From assembly GCF_030490285.1 (NCBI RefSeq), contig NZ_CP129884.1, forward strand, positions 3,410,001 to 3,474,000: 64,000 nucleotides of DNA, read 5' to 3'. How positions within the stretch are numbered: the stretch's first letter is position 1; each line of letters begins with the position of its first letter. Shown one piece after another: positions 24,475 to 35,500 of the stretch. A program made the translations under genes and the position numbers. This DNA is from Methylomonas montana. GTDB taxonomy: Bacteria > Pseudomonadota > Gammaproteobacteria > Methylococcales > Methylomonadaceae. The notes beneath the pieces were generated by a model. That model was not told the origin of the DNA, did no database searches, and saw only the letters and a program-made list of their open reading frames with translations.

Positions 24475-25503
24475 TTAGAAGGTAACATTAACTAGTCCAC
24501 GGCTTTTCGAGAACAACACGCATATCGCAAACAAGCTCTCCCACTCGTCACCGGCAATTTGACCCTTGATTCGGCGATCTGCATCACTACTGGCTTGTAA
24601 AATCGTTTCCAACTCCCTGGCCTTCAAGCGATGCAAGGCCTCTTGCACCAATTGCTTACGCTTATCCCATATCTGGTATTTTTTGTAGACAGACTCTTGC
24701 TGGCCACCCCGTTTCAATTCGGCCTTGATATTAAACAGCGTCCGCGCTTCGCGGCTAATCGCCCACAGCACCACCGGTGCCGCAACGCCCTCCGCTTTAA
24801 GCCCGGCCAGAATTTTAACGGCCCGATTCAACTTGCCCGATAACAACGCGTCCATCAGCTTAAACACATCGAAACGAGCGCTGTCGGCCACATCGTCGTC
24901 AATCATGGCTTTGTCGATACGGCTGGCGCCATGCAAGATGTATAGCTTTTCGATCTCCTGCGCCGCCGCGAGCAAATTGCCTTCCACCCGACCCGCCAAA
25001 CTTTTTAACGCGTCGTTCTCCAGATGCATGCCTTTGCGCTCAGCCCGGCGTTGCAGCCAGTACAACAGCTCCTGGCCTTGCAAGGGCCAAACTTGCACAA
25101 TCGCGCCCACCTTATCCAACGCTTGAAACCATTGCGCCTTCTGCGCTGCGCTTTCCAATTTACCGGCGGTAATCAACAACAGCGTATCTTCTGGCAAGCG
25201 CTGGCAATAAGCGCTAAGCGCTTTAGCGCCTTCCATGCCGGGCTTGGCGGAAGGCAGGCGCAAATCGATGAGCTTTTTATCGGAAAATATCGACAGCGAT
25301 TCGGCTTCGGCAGTCAATTGCGGCCACTCGTTGCCGGTATCGATAGAGATCACTTCGCGGGTGGCGTAACCAGCCTGACGGGCGGCTCGACGAATGTCGT
25401 CCGCCGCCTCGCCAAGCTGCAAAGGCTCATCCCCGCTGACCAGATAGACCGGTGCCAGGTTTTTTTGCAAGGCAGCGGTTAATTGGTCAAGCTTGAGACG
25501 CAT
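24475..25503 (-). CDS. holA: DNA polymerase III subunit delta
   Basis: A 342-residue HolA, the clamp-loader delta subunit that opens the beta clamp. Features include MRLKLDQLTAALQKNLAPVYLVSGDEPLQLGEAAD at the N-terminus (AAA+-like, without a working Walker A), LLLITAGKLESAAQKAQW, and the C-terminal collar region with ARFDVFKLMDALLSGKLNRAV. Length normal. It starts two bases after lptE, completing the conserved leuS-lptE-holA operon seen in E. coli. Confidence 0.95.
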   Translation of the reverse strand: MRLKLDQLTAALQKNLAPVYLVSGDEPLQLGEAADDIRRAARQAGYATREVISIDTGNEWPQLTAEAESLSIFSDKKLIDLRLPSAKPGMEGAKALSAYCQRLPEDTLLLITAGKLESAAQKAQWFQALDKVGAIVQVWPLQGQELLYWLQRRAERKGMHLENDALKSLAGRVEGNLLAAAQEIEKLYILHGASRIDKAMIDDDVADSARFDVFKLMDALLSGKLNRAVKILAGLKAEGVAAPVVLWAISREARTLFNIKAELKRGGQQESVYKKYQIWDKRKQLVQEALHRLKARELETILQASSDADRRIKGQIAGDEWESLFAICVLFSKSRGLVNVTF

Positions 25504-25505
25504 GC

Positions 25506-26009
25506 TTATTTTTTCTGATTGTCGACGGCGATGCGGGCGCGCGCCAAAATCATACGAGCGACTTGTTTGTAGATTTCGGTGCGGATCAATTGCTCTTCGT
25601 TGCCCTTCGCCAGCACGGCGGTCTGGTCGTTAAAAAACTCCCTGGAGATCTCGATCACTTGCTCGTCCATTAAAGCATTTTCCTTGCTATCGAAAAATTG
25701 GAAGCGCAGATAATATTCCAGCTCCGACTCGCTGGATTTACCGGTGGAACCGATCGAGAGCACCCGACTACGCATCTCTTCTCTGAGCACTTTCACCACC
25801 ACGCCGGCGTCATTCGGAGACCCAACTATCTTGCCTTTCGAGGCTTTCATCAACGACAGTATTTCAGTTTGCAGCGGCGGCGACGAACCGAAAACATAGA
25901 GATTTTTCAGCGCTTCCGGCATCTCGATCGAGCCGCGCAGATGATATCCGCAGCCAACCATCGCCGCCAATACAGCTATCAATACCATCCGGCTCGTTTG
26001 CTTCATCAT
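25506..26009 (-). CDS. lptE: LPS assembly lipoprotein LptE
   Basis: A 167-residue outer-membrane lipoprotein that plugs LptD in the LPS export complex. The signal peptide MMKQTSRMVLIAVLAAMVGC ends in a lipobox (MVGC) followed by the family hallmark GYHLRG. I chose the start at 26009 because GAGAAG lies upstream and it gives a proper lipoprotein signal; an earlier Met at 26039 would overlap leuS and bury the signal. It lies between leuS and holA. Confidence 0.92.
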   Translation of the reverse strand: MMKQTSRMVLIAVLAAMVGCGYHLRGSIEMPEALKNLYVFGSSPPLQTEILSLMKASKGKIVGSPNDAGVVVKVLREEMRSRVLSIGSTGKSSESELEYYLRFQFFDSKENALMDEQVIEISREFFNDQTAVLAKGNEEQLIRTEIYKQVARMILARARIAVDNQKK

Positions 26010-26031
26010 TTGCTTCTCGAAAATACGGCGG

Positions 26032-28620
26032 TTAAACAACGATATTCACCAATTTTTGCGGCACCACGATCAGTTTCTTGACCGGCTTGCCTTCGAGATA
26101 ACGCTGCACGTTCTCGTCAGCCAAGGCCAGCGCTTCGATTTGCTCCTTCGAAGCCGTCGCCGCTACCGATAATTTACCGCGCAATTTGCCGTTGACCTGC
26201 ACCACCATCTCGATAGCGTCCTGTTGCAAGGCCGATTCGTCAATCACCGGCCAAGCGGCAACCACGATGTCGTCGTTGTGCCCCAACTCGTTCCACAGCG
26301 CTTGAGCCACGTGCGGAATGATGGGCGCCAGCATCAACACGATAGCGTCCAGCACTTCCTGACGCACCGCCCGGCCGTTGCTGCTTTCATCCTCGAACTT
26401 GTTCAAGGCGTTGACCAGTTCCATGTTGGCGGCGATCGCGGTGTTGAAGGTATGGCGGCGGGCCATGTCGTCGGTGACTTTTTGCAAGGCTTGATGCAAC
26501 TGGCGACGCAAAGCTTTTTGGTCGTCGCCCAACACTGACTTATCCAATGAAGCTTCCGGCAAGCCAGTCTCGACATGCAGATACACCTGCCGCCACAAAC
26601 GTCTCAAAAAGCGAAACGCGCCTTCCACGCCGGCATCATTCCATTCCAAGGATTGATCCGGTGGCGAGGTGAACATCGTGTACAGACGCACGGTGTCGGC
26701 GCCGTATTTGTCGATCAACACCTGCGGATCGACACCGTTATTCTTGGACTTCGACATTTTCTCGACCGCGCCAACCGTGACCGGCGAACCGTCTTCCAGC
26801 AATTTGGCACCGACGATCTTGCCCTTGGCGTCGCGTTCGACGTCAATCTGGGTCAGGTTGAAATAGCGTTTGTGACCGTGATCGTCGGTTTGATAGAAGG
26901 TTTCGGCGATCACCATACCTTGCGTCAGCAAATTTTTGAACGGCTCATCGCAAACCACCAGACCTTCGTCGCGCAGCAGCTTGGTGAAAAAACGCGCGTA
27001 AAGCAAATGCAAAATCGCATGTTCGATGCCGCCGATGTAATGATCGACCGGCAGCCAGTAATTGGCGCGCTGGTCCAGCATTGCCGTGTCGCAGTCTTTG
27101 CTGGCGTAACGGGCGAAATACCAGGACGATTCCATAAAGGTATCGAAAGTGTCGGTTTCGCGCCGTGCCGGCTTGCCGCATTTCGGGCAATCGGTATGCG
27201 GAAAGGTGGGATGCGCGGCCAGCGGCGATTGCGAGCCGTCCAGCACCACGTCGCGCGGCAAGGTCACCGGTAACTGGTCGTCCGGCACCGGCACGGTGCC
27301 GCAATCGTCGCAGTAAATCACAGGAATCGGCGCGCCCCAATAACGCTGGCGGGACACACCCCAGTCGCGAAGTCTGAAATTGGTCTTGCGCTCGCCTTTG
27401 TTCAAGCCGGCCAGTTTGACGGCGATAGCGTCGAAGGCTTGCTTGAAATTCAAACCGTCGAACTCACCGGAATTAAGCAGCACGCCTTTGTCGGTAAAGG
27501 CTTTTTCCGCGACGCTGTCGTCGGCGCCATCGGCGGATGCGATGACTTCCTTGATCGCAATACCGTATTTTTTCGCAAACTCGTAGTCGCGCTGATCGTG
27601 AGCCGGAACCGACATCACCGCGCCGGTGCCGTAATTCATCAACACGAAATTAGCGATCCAGACCGGCACCGATTCGCCGGTCAAGGGATGTATCGCGGTG
27701 TAGCCGGAGGCGATACCGCGTTTTTCCATGGTTTCCATCGCCGCTTCCGAGGTTTCCATCAGCTTGCAGGACTCGATGAAGGCCGCGATGTCGGCATTGC
27801 TTTCGGCGGCTTTCAAGGCAACCGGATGTTCGGCGGCCACGGCGACGTAAGTCACCCCCATCACGGTATCCGGACGCGTGGTGTAAATCCGAATTGGCGC
27901 GTCGAAACCTTCGACGGCGAAATCCATCTCCACGCCTTCCGAGCGGCCTATCCAGTTGGCTTGCATGGTTCTGACCTGCTCCGGCCAGCCAGGCAAGTTC
28001 TCCAGCGAAGTTAATAATTCATCGGCATAAGCGGTGATTTTCAAAAACCACTGCGAAATTTCCTTTTTCTCGACCTGGGTATCGCAACGCCAGCAGCAAC
28101 CGTCGATGACCTGCTCGTTAGCCAGAACGGTCTGATCGTGCGGACACCAGTTGACCGGCGCGGTTTTCTTGTAAACCAAGCCTTTTTCCAAGAGGCGCAG
28201 GAAGAACCATTGTTCCCAGCGGTAATAGCTCGGATCGCAAGTCGCCAGCTCGCGGCTCCAGTCGTAACCGAAGCCTAAGCGTTTGAGCTGCTCGCGCATG
28301 TAATCGATATTCGAATAGGTCCAGTCGGCCGGATGCACTTTGTTCTGCATCGCCGCGTTTTCCGCCGGCAGGCCGAAGGCATCCCAGCCCATCGGTTGCA
28401 GCACATGTTTGCCCTGCATGCGCTGAAAACGGCTGATCACATCGCCGATGGTGTAATTGCGGACATGGCCCATGTGCAGCTTACCGCTGGGGTAAGGAAA
28501 CATCGACAGGCAATAGTATTTTTCCTTGCCGGTATCTTCAGAAGCTGTGAACACCCCGGATTTTTCCCAGTCGGCTTGTACTTTTTGCTCTATCGCCGAC
28601 GGTTTGTAATGCTCTTCCAT
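26032..28620 (-). CDS. leuS: Leucine--tRNA ligase
   Basis: An 862-residue class I leucyl-tRNA synthetase. HIGH-type motif is [15 protein letters not shown] and KMSKS-type motif is [13 protein letters not shown]. The connective editing domain that hydrolyses mischarged tRNA is present ([33 protein letters not shown]). The zinc-binding insertion has Cys pairs ([21 protein letters not shown]). Full length. First gene of the leuS-lptE-holA operon and divergent from the ybeL-like gene. Confidence 0.98.
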   Translation of the reverse strand: MEEHYKPSAIEQKVQADWEKSGVFTASEDTGKEKYYCLSMFPYPSGKLHMGHVRNYTIGDVISRFQRMQGKHVLQPMGWDAFGLPAENAAMQNKVHPADWTYSNIDYMREQLKRLGFGYDWSRELATCDPSYYRWEQWFFLRLLEKGLVYKKTAPVNWCPHDQTVLANEQVIDGCCWRCDTQVEKKEISQWFLKITAYADELLTSLENLPGWPEQVRTMQANWIGRSEGVEMDFAVEGFDAPIRIYTTRPDTVMGVTYVAVAAEHPVALKAAESNADIAAFIESCKLMETSEAAMETMEKRGIASGYTAIHPLTGESVPVWIANFVLMNYGTGAVMSVPAHDQRDYEFAKKYGIAIKEVIASADGADDSVAEKAFTDKGVLLNSGEFDGLNFKQAFDAIAVKLAGLNKGERKTNFRLRDWGVSRQRYWGAPIPVIYCDDCGTVPVPDDQLPVTLPRDVVLDGSQSPLAAHPTFPHTDCPKCGKPARRETDTFDTFMESSWYFARYASKDCDTAMLDQRANYWLPVDHYIGGIEHAILHLLYARFFTKLLRDEGLVVCDEPFKNLLTQGMVIAETFYQTDDHGHKRYFNLTQIDVERDAKGKIVGAKLLEDGSPVTVGAVEKMSKSKNNGVDPQVLIDKYGADTVRLYTMFTSPPDQSLEWNDAGVEGAFRFLRRLWRQVYLHVETGLPEASLDKSVLGDDQKALRRQLHQALQKVTDDMARRHTFNTAIAANMELVNALNKFEDESSNGRAVRQEVLDAIVLMLAPIIPHVAQALWNELGHNDDIVVAAWPVIDESALQQDAIEMVVQVNGKLRGKLSVAATASKEQIEALALADENVQRYLEGKPVKKLIVVPQKLVNIVV

Positions 28621-28711
28621 CCTATTCGTCTTTTGCTATAAAAAGGCGCTAGAATACCTTAGAGGCGCTTAAATCTAAAGCGTGAAATCATTAAAACAAC
28701 CGGGAGGAACC

Positions 28712-29203
28712 ATGGGCGAAAACAAATTGATCAAAGCGTACGACGATCTGATGGGCCATCTTTACGAGGCGCTGGACGACACGCTGCACACCATTGCCGA
28801 CGCTTTGGAAATAGCCAAGGAAAAAACCAGCGCGCTGGGCGGCCACACCCAGGAAGAGATCAATAAAGTCGCCGACTACGTGATGCGCGACGTCGAGCAT
28901 GTCGCCACCTCGCAGACCACACTGAAGGAAGAAAACAATTCGCTATCGGAATGGCTGAAATTCGACATCGATTTGATCGAGAACTTCGCGCTGGATGCCT
29001 TCATGGACATCGCCGACAAGACCCGCGTCAAGCTGGCCGCGCTGGAGATGGAGGCCAAGTTGTATCATCCTTATAAAAGCGGCGAAGTCGCCGGCCCCGG
29101 CACCTTCGTCTGCGATGCTTGCGGCAAGCAAATTGCCTTCAAATCGACCAGCATTATCCCGGCTTGCCCGGAATGTAAAGGCGATAGTTTCTCACGCTGT
29201 TGA
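28712..29203 (+). CDS. ybeL: Zinc-ribbon protein of the YbeL family (DUF1451)
   Basis: A 163-residue protein of unknown function. A long helical N-terminal part (KAYDDLMGHLYEALDDTLHTIADALE) is followed by a C-terminal zinc ribbon, CDACGKQ and CPECKGDSFSRC. The Met at 28712 has GGGAGG upstream; the earlier in-frame Met is in untranslated sequence. In E. coli ybeL lies next to leuS in the same divergent arrangement, which supports orthology. Confidence 0.9.
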   Translation: MGENKLIKAYDDLMGHLYEALDDTLHTIADALEIAKEKTSALGGHTQEEINKVADYVMRDVEHVATSQTTLKEENNSLSEWLKFDIDLIENFALDAFMDIADKTRVKLAALEMEAKLYHPYKSGEVAGPGTFVCDACGKQIAFKSTSIIPACPECKGDSFSRC

Positions 29204-29261
29204 TATTGCAGGCTTTAACCTTATAATGCGGGCTTTTATCTTTTAGCAATCGAGGGCGATT

Positions 29262-30035
29262 ATGCGCAGGGTGATTTTTAATCAGAAAGGCGGCGTAGGT
29301 AAATCCACCATTACCTGCAATCTGGCGGCCATCAGCGCTGTCGAAGGCAAAAAAACCCTGGTGATCGATCTCGATGTGCAAGGCAATTCCACCCAATATC
29401 TGCTGGGCGACAAAATCGCCGATTCCGATAAAACCATCGCCCACTTTTTCAAGGACAGTCTGGGCCTGGGCCTGTTCGGCGGCGGCAAGGAAGGTTTGGA
29501 TGGCTTGATTCATGAGTCACCGTTCCCCAATCTGTATGTATTACCATCGCATTCGGACCTGGAAGGTTTGCAAAGCCGGCTGGAATCGCGCCATAAAATC
29601 TACAAATTGAAAGAGGCTTTGGAAAAACTGGAGGGTTTCGATCAGGTTTATATCGACACCCCCCCTATCCTGAATTTTTACAGCCTGTCGGCCCTGATTG
29701 CCGCCGAAAAATGCCTGATTCCGTTCGATTGCGACACTTTCGCCCGCGAAGCCTTGTACACCTTGATGCGTGCCATCGCCGAAGTGAAGGCCGATCATAA
29801 CGAGAAGCTGGAAGTGGAAGGCGTCATCGTCAATCAGTATCAAAAACAAGCCAATCTACCCAGACAACTGGTTGACGAATTGATCGCCGAAGGCTTGCCA
29901 GTGCTGGAAACCAAAATTTCCACCTCGGTGAAAGTCCGCGAATCGCACAGCGATGCCCAGCCCTTGATTCACTATGCGCCCACTCACAAGCTAACCGAGG
30001 AATATCGAGCCCTGCATCTGGAAATTCACAAATAA
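29262..30035 (+). CDS. ParA family ATPase (orphan)
   Basis: A 257-residue MinD/ParA-type ATPase. The deviant Walker A is FNQKGGVGKST (with the signature Lys), the A' strand is LVIDLDVQGNST and Walker B is VYIDTPPILN. Such ATPases position DNA or protein complexes. There is no ParB-type gene or parS-like repeat nearby, so it is an orphan. Its cargo is unknown; orphan ParAs often position chemoreceptors, carboxysomes or other machines. A terminator follows directly. Confidence 0.9.
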   Translation: MRRVIFNQKGGVGKSTITCNLAAISAVEGKKTLVIDLDVQGNSTQYLLGDKIADSDKTIAHFFKDSLGLGLFGGGKEGLDGLIHESPFPNLYVLPSHSDLEGLQSRLESRHKIYKLKEALEKLEGFDQVYIDTPPILNFYSLSALIAAEKCLIPFDCDTFAREALYTLMRAIAEVKADHNEKLEVEGVIVNQYQKQANLPRQLVDELIAEGLPVLETKISTSVKVRESHSDAQPLIHYAPTHKLTEEYRALHLEIHK

Positions 30036-30058
30036 GGTTTTCGGTAGCAACCGACAAC

Positions 30059-30085
30059 AAAAAAGCCGGCATTGCCGGCTTTTTT
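30059..30085. terminator. Terminator between parA and phoU
   Basis: A-run plus GCCGGC, a 3-base loop ATT, and GCCGGC plus T-run form a 12-base stem. It can serve both converging genes. Confidence 0.9.
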
Positions 30086-30129
30086 GTTTTTATCACGCGA
30101 TAAATCCCTACAATCCGCAAATCCGACAA

Positions 30130-30855
30130 CTAGCCAACTGCCAGCTTGCGCGCCATGCCGCCATGCCGCACATCGATGCCATCCAGCATGAAAATCGCAT
30201 GCTCGGCAATGTTCCGGCAATGTTCGCCGCAACGTTCCAGGGCTTTCATCATTTGCATCACATCCAATGCCCGCCGAATCATCCGAGCGTCATGCATGAC
30301 CAGCGCCAACTGATGTTTGATGCCTTCTTGCAATTCGGTTTCGCAATCCCGGTCGCATTGCAACAATACGTAAGCTGACTTGGAATCTCGACTCTCGAAA
30401 ACCACCATCAACTTATCCAAGATCAGTTTAATCAATCCGCCGATGTTGACGATGTCGGTTAACAGCTTTTGATTCGGATCGCTGGTATCGGGATCGAACA
30501 ACACCACGATCAACTTAGCAAAATCGACTATTTCATCGCCTATTCTGGCCAGCTCGACGGTAATCTTAGAGGTTGATATGACATACCGCAGATCGTTTGC
30601 CACCGGACAATGGCGGGCGATCACGTTCATGACTTCGGTATCGATCCTGCTTTCCAAATGCGCGACTTTTTTGTGCCGGGATACGACTTTTTGCGCCAAC
30701 TCGGCATCGCCGTAATCCAGCGCGCGCATCGCTTGTTCCAGCTGATAGACCAACAGATCGGTCATTTCCAGAAGCAGGCTACCCATATACCCTAATTCAG
30801 TGTCGAACACATGCAAGGTATGTAGATTGTTCACGGTCTCAATTTGATTCGTCAT
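30130..30855 (-). CDS. phoU: Phosphate regulator PhoU
   Basis: A 241-residue PhoU, made of two three-helix bundles that bind iron or zinc clusters. It restrains PhoR and phosphate uptake when phosphate is plentiful. Family segments: HVFDTELGYMGSLLLEMTDLLVYQLEQA, DAELAQKVVSRHKKVAHLESRIDTEVMNVIARHCPVANDLR, and ERCGEHCRNIAEHAIFML. The Met at 30855 is better than the one at 30885 because a GACAGGG ribosome site precedes it. No pstSCAB genes are adjacent. A strong PhoB-box-like site lies 50 bases upstream, so it is probably self-regulated through the Pho system. Confidence 0.95.
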   Translation of the reverse strand: MTNQIETVNNLHTLHVFDTELGYMGSLLLEMTDLLVYQLEQAMRALDYGDAELAQKVVSRHKKVAHLESRIDTEVMNVIARHCPVANDLRYVISTSKITVELARIGDEIVDFAKLIVVLFDPDTSDPNQKLLTDIVNIGGLIKLILDKLMVVFESRDSKSAYVLLQCDRDCETELQEGIKHQLALVMHDARMIRRALDVMQMMKALERCGEHCRNIAEHAIFMLDGIDVRHGGMARKLAVG

Positions 30856-30904
30856 CGCCCTGTCTCTTGCTAGTTTAAAGTGCAATTGGTAATAAGCAAA
30901 CCAT

Positions 30905-30933
30905 AGAACAGCAATATGACAGGAATGTGACCT
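30905..30933 (-). promoter_or_regulatory. PhoB-box-like site upstream of phoU
   Basis: On the minus strand, three half-sites AGGTCAC, CTGTCAT and CTGTTCT are each separated by four bases, an 11-base period. The Pho-box consensus half-site is CTGTCAT. The middle copy is perfect. The site ends 50 bases before the phoU start. Confidence 0.8.
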
Positions 30934-31074
30934 GGCGCCATAAATAGCTAGTTAGCCTTTGTTTTTAAACAATAATTTTTTAATCTCCACCGAAAAATAT
31001 CGATCTTCCGATTCGCAAACATTTAAACAAGACCGCTTGCACCGACTTTCAATCCATGGAAAGAGAAGTTCGAT

Positions 31075-31092
31075 TTGTCACGCTGCTGTCAC
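31075..31092 (+). promoter_or_regulatory. PhoB-box-like site upstream of the metallophosphoesterase gene
   Basis: TTGTCAC (31075-31081), spacer GCTG, then CTGTCAC (31086-31092): two half-sites 11 bases apart with 6 of 7 and 7 of 7 matches to CTGTCA(T/C). They lie 52 bases before the start at 31144. Confidence 0.75.
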
Positions 31093-31143
31093 AAACACAG
31101 ACAAAAATACCCCCGACCGACACTACATATTCGGCGTTTGCTT

Positions 31144-31947
31144 ATGACTACACCTTTTTATCGAACCATCTGGATCTCCGACCTGCACATTGGCTCCACC
31201 CAGTGTCAGGCCGACGCGCTGCTGGATTTTTTAAAACATAACGACAGCGAAAAACTGTATTTGGTCGGCGACATCATCGATTTTTGGGCACTGTCCAAAA
31301 AAATGTACTGGCCGCGCGATCACAACACCATCATTCAAAAAATCCTGCGTAAAGCCCGGCACGGCACCCAGATCATCTACATACCCGGCAACCACGACGA
31401 AAACGTTCGGGATTACGACGATTACATATTTGGCGATATCGTCGTCAAAAAATCCGACATTCATACCACTGCGCAAGGCAAGCGTTTCCTGATCGTACAT
31501 GGCGACGAATACGACACCATCGCCAAGCATCACCAATGGTTAGCGAAGATTGGCAGCCTGGGTTACGACTGGCTGATCGAAATCAACCGATTTTTGCGGA
31601 TGTTTAGACGACTATTCGGCCGCCAGTCGCATTTTTCGCTAGCGGCTTTCGTTAAATTCAAAGTGAAAAATGTGGTGCAATTTATTTCAGATTACGAAGA
31701 AAGTATCGTCCGCACCCTGAAAAACGAAGGCCTGGACGGCGTGATTTGCGGGCATATTCATCATGCCGAAATCAAGGAAATTGAAAACTTCTTATACGTC
31801 AATACCGGCGATTTCGTCGAAAGCTGCACCGCCATCGTCGAACACCACGATGGCAGCCTTGAGTTGATCAGATGGCTCAAACAAGAAGCGCCGCTTCAAG
31901 ACCATCAAGCGAAAACCGAATTACCCTCATCCAGACTAATCCTGTGA
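31144..31947 (+). CDS. Metallophosphoesterase, LpxH-like, probable PlcP-type phospholipase C
   Basis: A 267-residue calcineurin-like phosphoesterase. All dimetal motifs are present: SDLHIGS, LVGDIIDFW, IPGNHDEN, VHGDEYD and GHIHHAE. Proteins of this type are often annotated UDP-2,3-diacylglucosamine diphosphatase, but the same family includes PlcP, a phosphate-starvation phospholipase C that turns phospholipids to diacylglycerol for lipid remodelling. A Pho-box-like site sits directly upstream and phoU is divergent, which favours the PlcP reading over a housekeeping lipid A enzyme. No glycosyltransferase (Agt-type) is adjacent, so the downstream replacement lipid is unknown. A C-terminal 25-residue tail is unusual and polar. 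Confidence 0.8.
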   Translation: MTTPFYRTIWISDLHIGSTQCQADALLDFLKHNDSEKLYLVGDIIDFWALSKKMYWPRDHNTIIQKILRKARHGTQIIYIPGNHDENVRDYDDYIFGDIVVKKSDIHTTAQGKRFLIVHGDEYDTIAKHHQWLAKIGSLGYDWLIEINRFLRMFRRLFGRQSHFSLAAFVKFKVKNVVQFISDYEESIVRTLKNEGLDGVICGHIHHAEIKEIENFLYVNTGDFVESCTAIVEHHDGSLELIRWLKQEAPLQDHQAKTELPSSRLIL

Positions 31948-31987
31948 ACGAAGCCCCCCAGTCGCGGCAGCTTCGCTTCCCGCTCAA

Positions 31988-32509
31988 TTAGCGCCTTTCA
32001 GCCACTTTCCGGCGTCGAGCGGACACCATCCACCCCAAACCGCTCGCAAACAACCAGGCCGACGCGGGTAACGGCACCGCAGCAATATTGAACGAACCAA
32101 AACCCGCATCGCCGGACAGCGATTGATAGGCAAGATAAGGCGCGTCTCCCGGCAAACCGGAGCTTGACACCAAGGCAAACTCAGGGGCGAAAGCACTAAC
32201 GGCATAACTGACTCCCAGAAATAGACCATCCAAGAAATCGGCCGTCGGCGTGAATTCGGCATGGGTCAAATCAAACGAAGTCGATAAAAAATTGAACGTC
32301 AACGACGACAGATTAATAGACTCCAAGCCTGAATTTGTCAGGCTGGCGTTATCGTAGGCAAAACTGCCGCTATAAGATTCGCCAAGCAGCGAACCTGAAT
32401 CAATGGTGCCGTTGAAATCGTAACCGACCAGCGCCGCCTCGGCTGTTGGGGCGATCATTAACATCCAGCACAAGCAGGCAGCGGCAGCAATTTTTGAAAA
32501 ATTGAACAT
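31988..32509 (-). CDS. PEP-CTERM-type (VPLPA) exported protein
   Basis: A 173-residue exported protein. A signal peptide covers about 1-25. The middle is a beta-rich, Ser/Leu/Phe-rich domain of no known family. The C-terminus reads VPLPASAWLFASGLGWMVSARRRK: a VPLPA motif, a hydrophobic span and a basic tail. This is the sorting signal of PEP-CTERM proteins, processed by exosortase in bacteria that make exopolysaccharide or biofilm. No exosortase gene is in this window. Neighbour to a large secreted nuclease on the same strand. Confidence 0.85.
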   Translation of the reverse strand: MFNFSKIAAAACLCWMLMIAPTAEAALVGYDFNGTIDSGSLLGESYSGSFAYDNASLTNSGLESINLSSLTFNFLSTSFDLTHAEFTPTADFLDGLFLGVSYAVSAFAPEFALVSSSGLPGDAPYLAYQSLSGDAGFGSFNIAAVPLPASAWLFASGLGWMVSARRRKVAERR

Positions 32510-32576
32510 ATATCATCCTATTTAAAATGGGTCTGACACCGCCCGCCTGTATGGAGAGCGGTGCCTAAGCAATTGT

Positions 32577-35500
32577 TTAGAAAACAAAGTTAACGGCGTT
32601 ATTCAGGCCAGAGGCGATGACGCCGCGCACCAGAATTAAAGCCCGTTGCACGGCCGGACCGGCACCGTCCGCGTCGATATACACCAAGGTATCGTTACCG
32701 GAGGCGGCAAACTTGACGATACCGTCGGCGAGTGGATCGGCGCCTTGATAACCCAGGCTTTGCAGCAACGCTGTCAACACGATCTTGTCTTCACCCAGCG
32801 TAAAGTCAATGATCGTATCGATACCGTCGGTCACGCCGACATAGACAAATTCATCGTCATTTAAGCCGCCAGTCAAGGTATCCGCGCTACCAAAGCCGCT
32901 GATTCGATCTTTGCCGGTGGTGCCGTTCAAAATGTTTTTGGCTGATGTGCCGTTGACAATATTGATGGTTTCGCCCAATTGCAGGCCAACGATCACCGGA
33001 TCGTGATCCGAGGTGCGGTATTGATCGGCGGCGTATAACGGTAACGCAGCCGGTTTGGCTTCGAAGCTAGCTTCGCCGGCATCCGCGATGGTGTCGTTGT
33101 AGTCGAATGAAGGCGCTTCGTCTGCATTGATATGCCAATCCGAGGTGTTGCTGACTTGCGGCAGCAGGGCTTTACTGGCCAAGGCATGATCCAAATAACC
33201 GGTCTGACCGTCAAACACATAAGAATAGGCAGATTCGCCACCAAAGGCTTTGACCAGATTGGTGTAGTCATCGCCGGTATTGGCAATATCGTCAGGGCCG
33301 CTTTCGATCGCTCTGATCGGATCTTCCTTAGCGTAGCTGTTCAAATCGCCAATAATCAGGTAATCCGGGTCGCCACTGCCAGTCGGGTCGCTATTCAACC
33401 AATCCACCAGCGCCATCGCCGCGTTTTTGCGGGTCAGATTGCAACTACCCTGACCGTCATTCGCATCCACATCCCCCGCGTCGGTACAACCCGACGGGCG
33501 TTTCGACTTGAGATGATTGACCGCAACCGTCAGTTTTTCACCGGTGGAAAGCTGATTAAAGGTTTGCGCCAGGGCCGGACGATTCTTGGTATCGATAAAG
33601 CGCGCATCGTCACTGGAAGTTAATAGTTGGAAGCTGCCTTCCGGATTAACCGTCGAGGTTTTATATAGCAATCCGACTTTAATCGCATCGGTGCCGATGG
33701 TGCCGGTGTCGATATAGTTGTACGGTCCGCACCCGCTAATACCGTTGGCCGCGCCAACCAAAGCACTCAACGAGGCCGTTGCGTTGTTTTCAATCTCCAT
33801 CAGGCCCAGGATGTCGGCATTCATCCCACATAATGCCGCAGCGGCCTTTGCCGTTTGCCGCGCCAGTTCCGCCGCCGAATCCGCACCACGGCAATCCTGA
33901 CCGCCCAAACAATCGCCAAACTCATTACTGACGCTATTATCGACCGTCGTGAAATAGTTCAGCACATTGAAGCTGGCCACCTGCAACGATCCGCCCAGCT
34001 CAGGCGCCGCCTTACGCGGATTCGCCGAGCTAAACGTGTAATCGAACAATGCCTCGACCGGACGTATCCGCCAGGCATCGGTACCTGAGGCTCCCGCAAA
34101 TGACCAATGCAAAACCCCGCTCAGGTTAGTCATGGTATCGCCGCCGCGGAAGCGATTGGTGGTGCTGAGGCCGTTGCTGGGATACGGCAAGGGCAAGCCG
34201 CTATTCAAAGCGTAGTTTTGAGCATTATTGCCGTCGTCCAGAATGATCTGACGTTTAGCCAGCGTGATATTTTGGTTAACCAGGCCGGTCGCGCTGGGAT
34301 TGGAGACACTGGTAAATGTCGGGATACGTCCGCCCTGCGACAAGACCAACTGACCAAAACGTTCCAGTTCAAAATATTCCGACACTTTCAAAGTCGCCGG
34401 TATCGTGACCAACATCCCTTCCATTTTTTCATAGTAGGCGTTAATGACGTCCGTGGCCGTTGTCAAATTGCCATTCGGCACATTAGGCACCGGTAACGTC
34501 AGCGTGGCTGCAGTCGGGATGGCTTGGCCATTGGCACATACCTGGACATCAGTGAGAGTACCCAGTTGAGTCATGTTGAAAAACTCCGCCGGCGTGCCGG
34601 TAACCCGCACTCGGTCGCCGACACTGACATTGGCTAATGCCGTAGTGCCGTCGAAGACGAAAATACCTTCCGAAGTGGCAGAGTCGCCATCGGCATCGGC
34701 GTCTTCTTCCTGTACGAAGTAACCGCGTAGCGAATTGGCGCTGCTACCTTGATAATCGCCGACCACGATGCCTTCAATCGTGGTGCCCGCTACGCCGCCA
34801 AGTGGCGTGCTGGCACCGCTGCCCTGCACGGCGGAAATTTTGGTGGCCGGCGTGCCGCACGCGTTAACCGCATCGTCGTTGATGATGGTACCGACGGCCT
34901 GACCGCCCGTAACCGTTGCGCCGCTGACATTGCTGACATTAACCAGAAAGGCTTCGTCGGCTTCCACAACCGTATCGCCGTTGACCGGCACCGTAAAGGT
35001 ATAGTTGGAACTGCCTGCCGGGATGGTTTGACCGGTCAGATTTTGACTTGCGTAATCGCTATTCGCCGTTGCCGATATATCCGCGGTAGCGATGTCGAAT
35101 GTCACACCGCCCGCAGGGGCCGGCGCGGATAGACCGACATTGAACACATAATTGCTGATGCCGCTGTTCCCCTCGTTCCGAGAAACATCGCTAACGGTTA
35201 AAGTCGGCACCGTGGCAAGCTCATTGTCGGCGATCGAAATGTTTTGGCTGGTAGTCGCGCCGAGCGTGATCCCGCTGGATGGGTTACTAATCGTTAAAGC
35301 TGCGGTTTCCGTCCCTTCCGCCAGCGTGTCGTCGACAACCGTAAAGGTGACAGATCCCGAAGTATTACCGCTGGGAATGGTAATGACGGCGTTGCTCAGG
35401 CTATAGTCGTCAGCCGTGATGCCGGTACCGGTAACCGTCAGACTGACGGTTTCGTTGTCGGTGACCGCCGCCGAAGCGGTGGCCGTGACAGTCACGACCG

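Noticed and set aside
34749..35406. Long plus-strand frames opposite the nuclease gene
   Set aside because: They are antisense shadows of a repetitive, GC-rich coding region; the minus-strand protein has clear domains.
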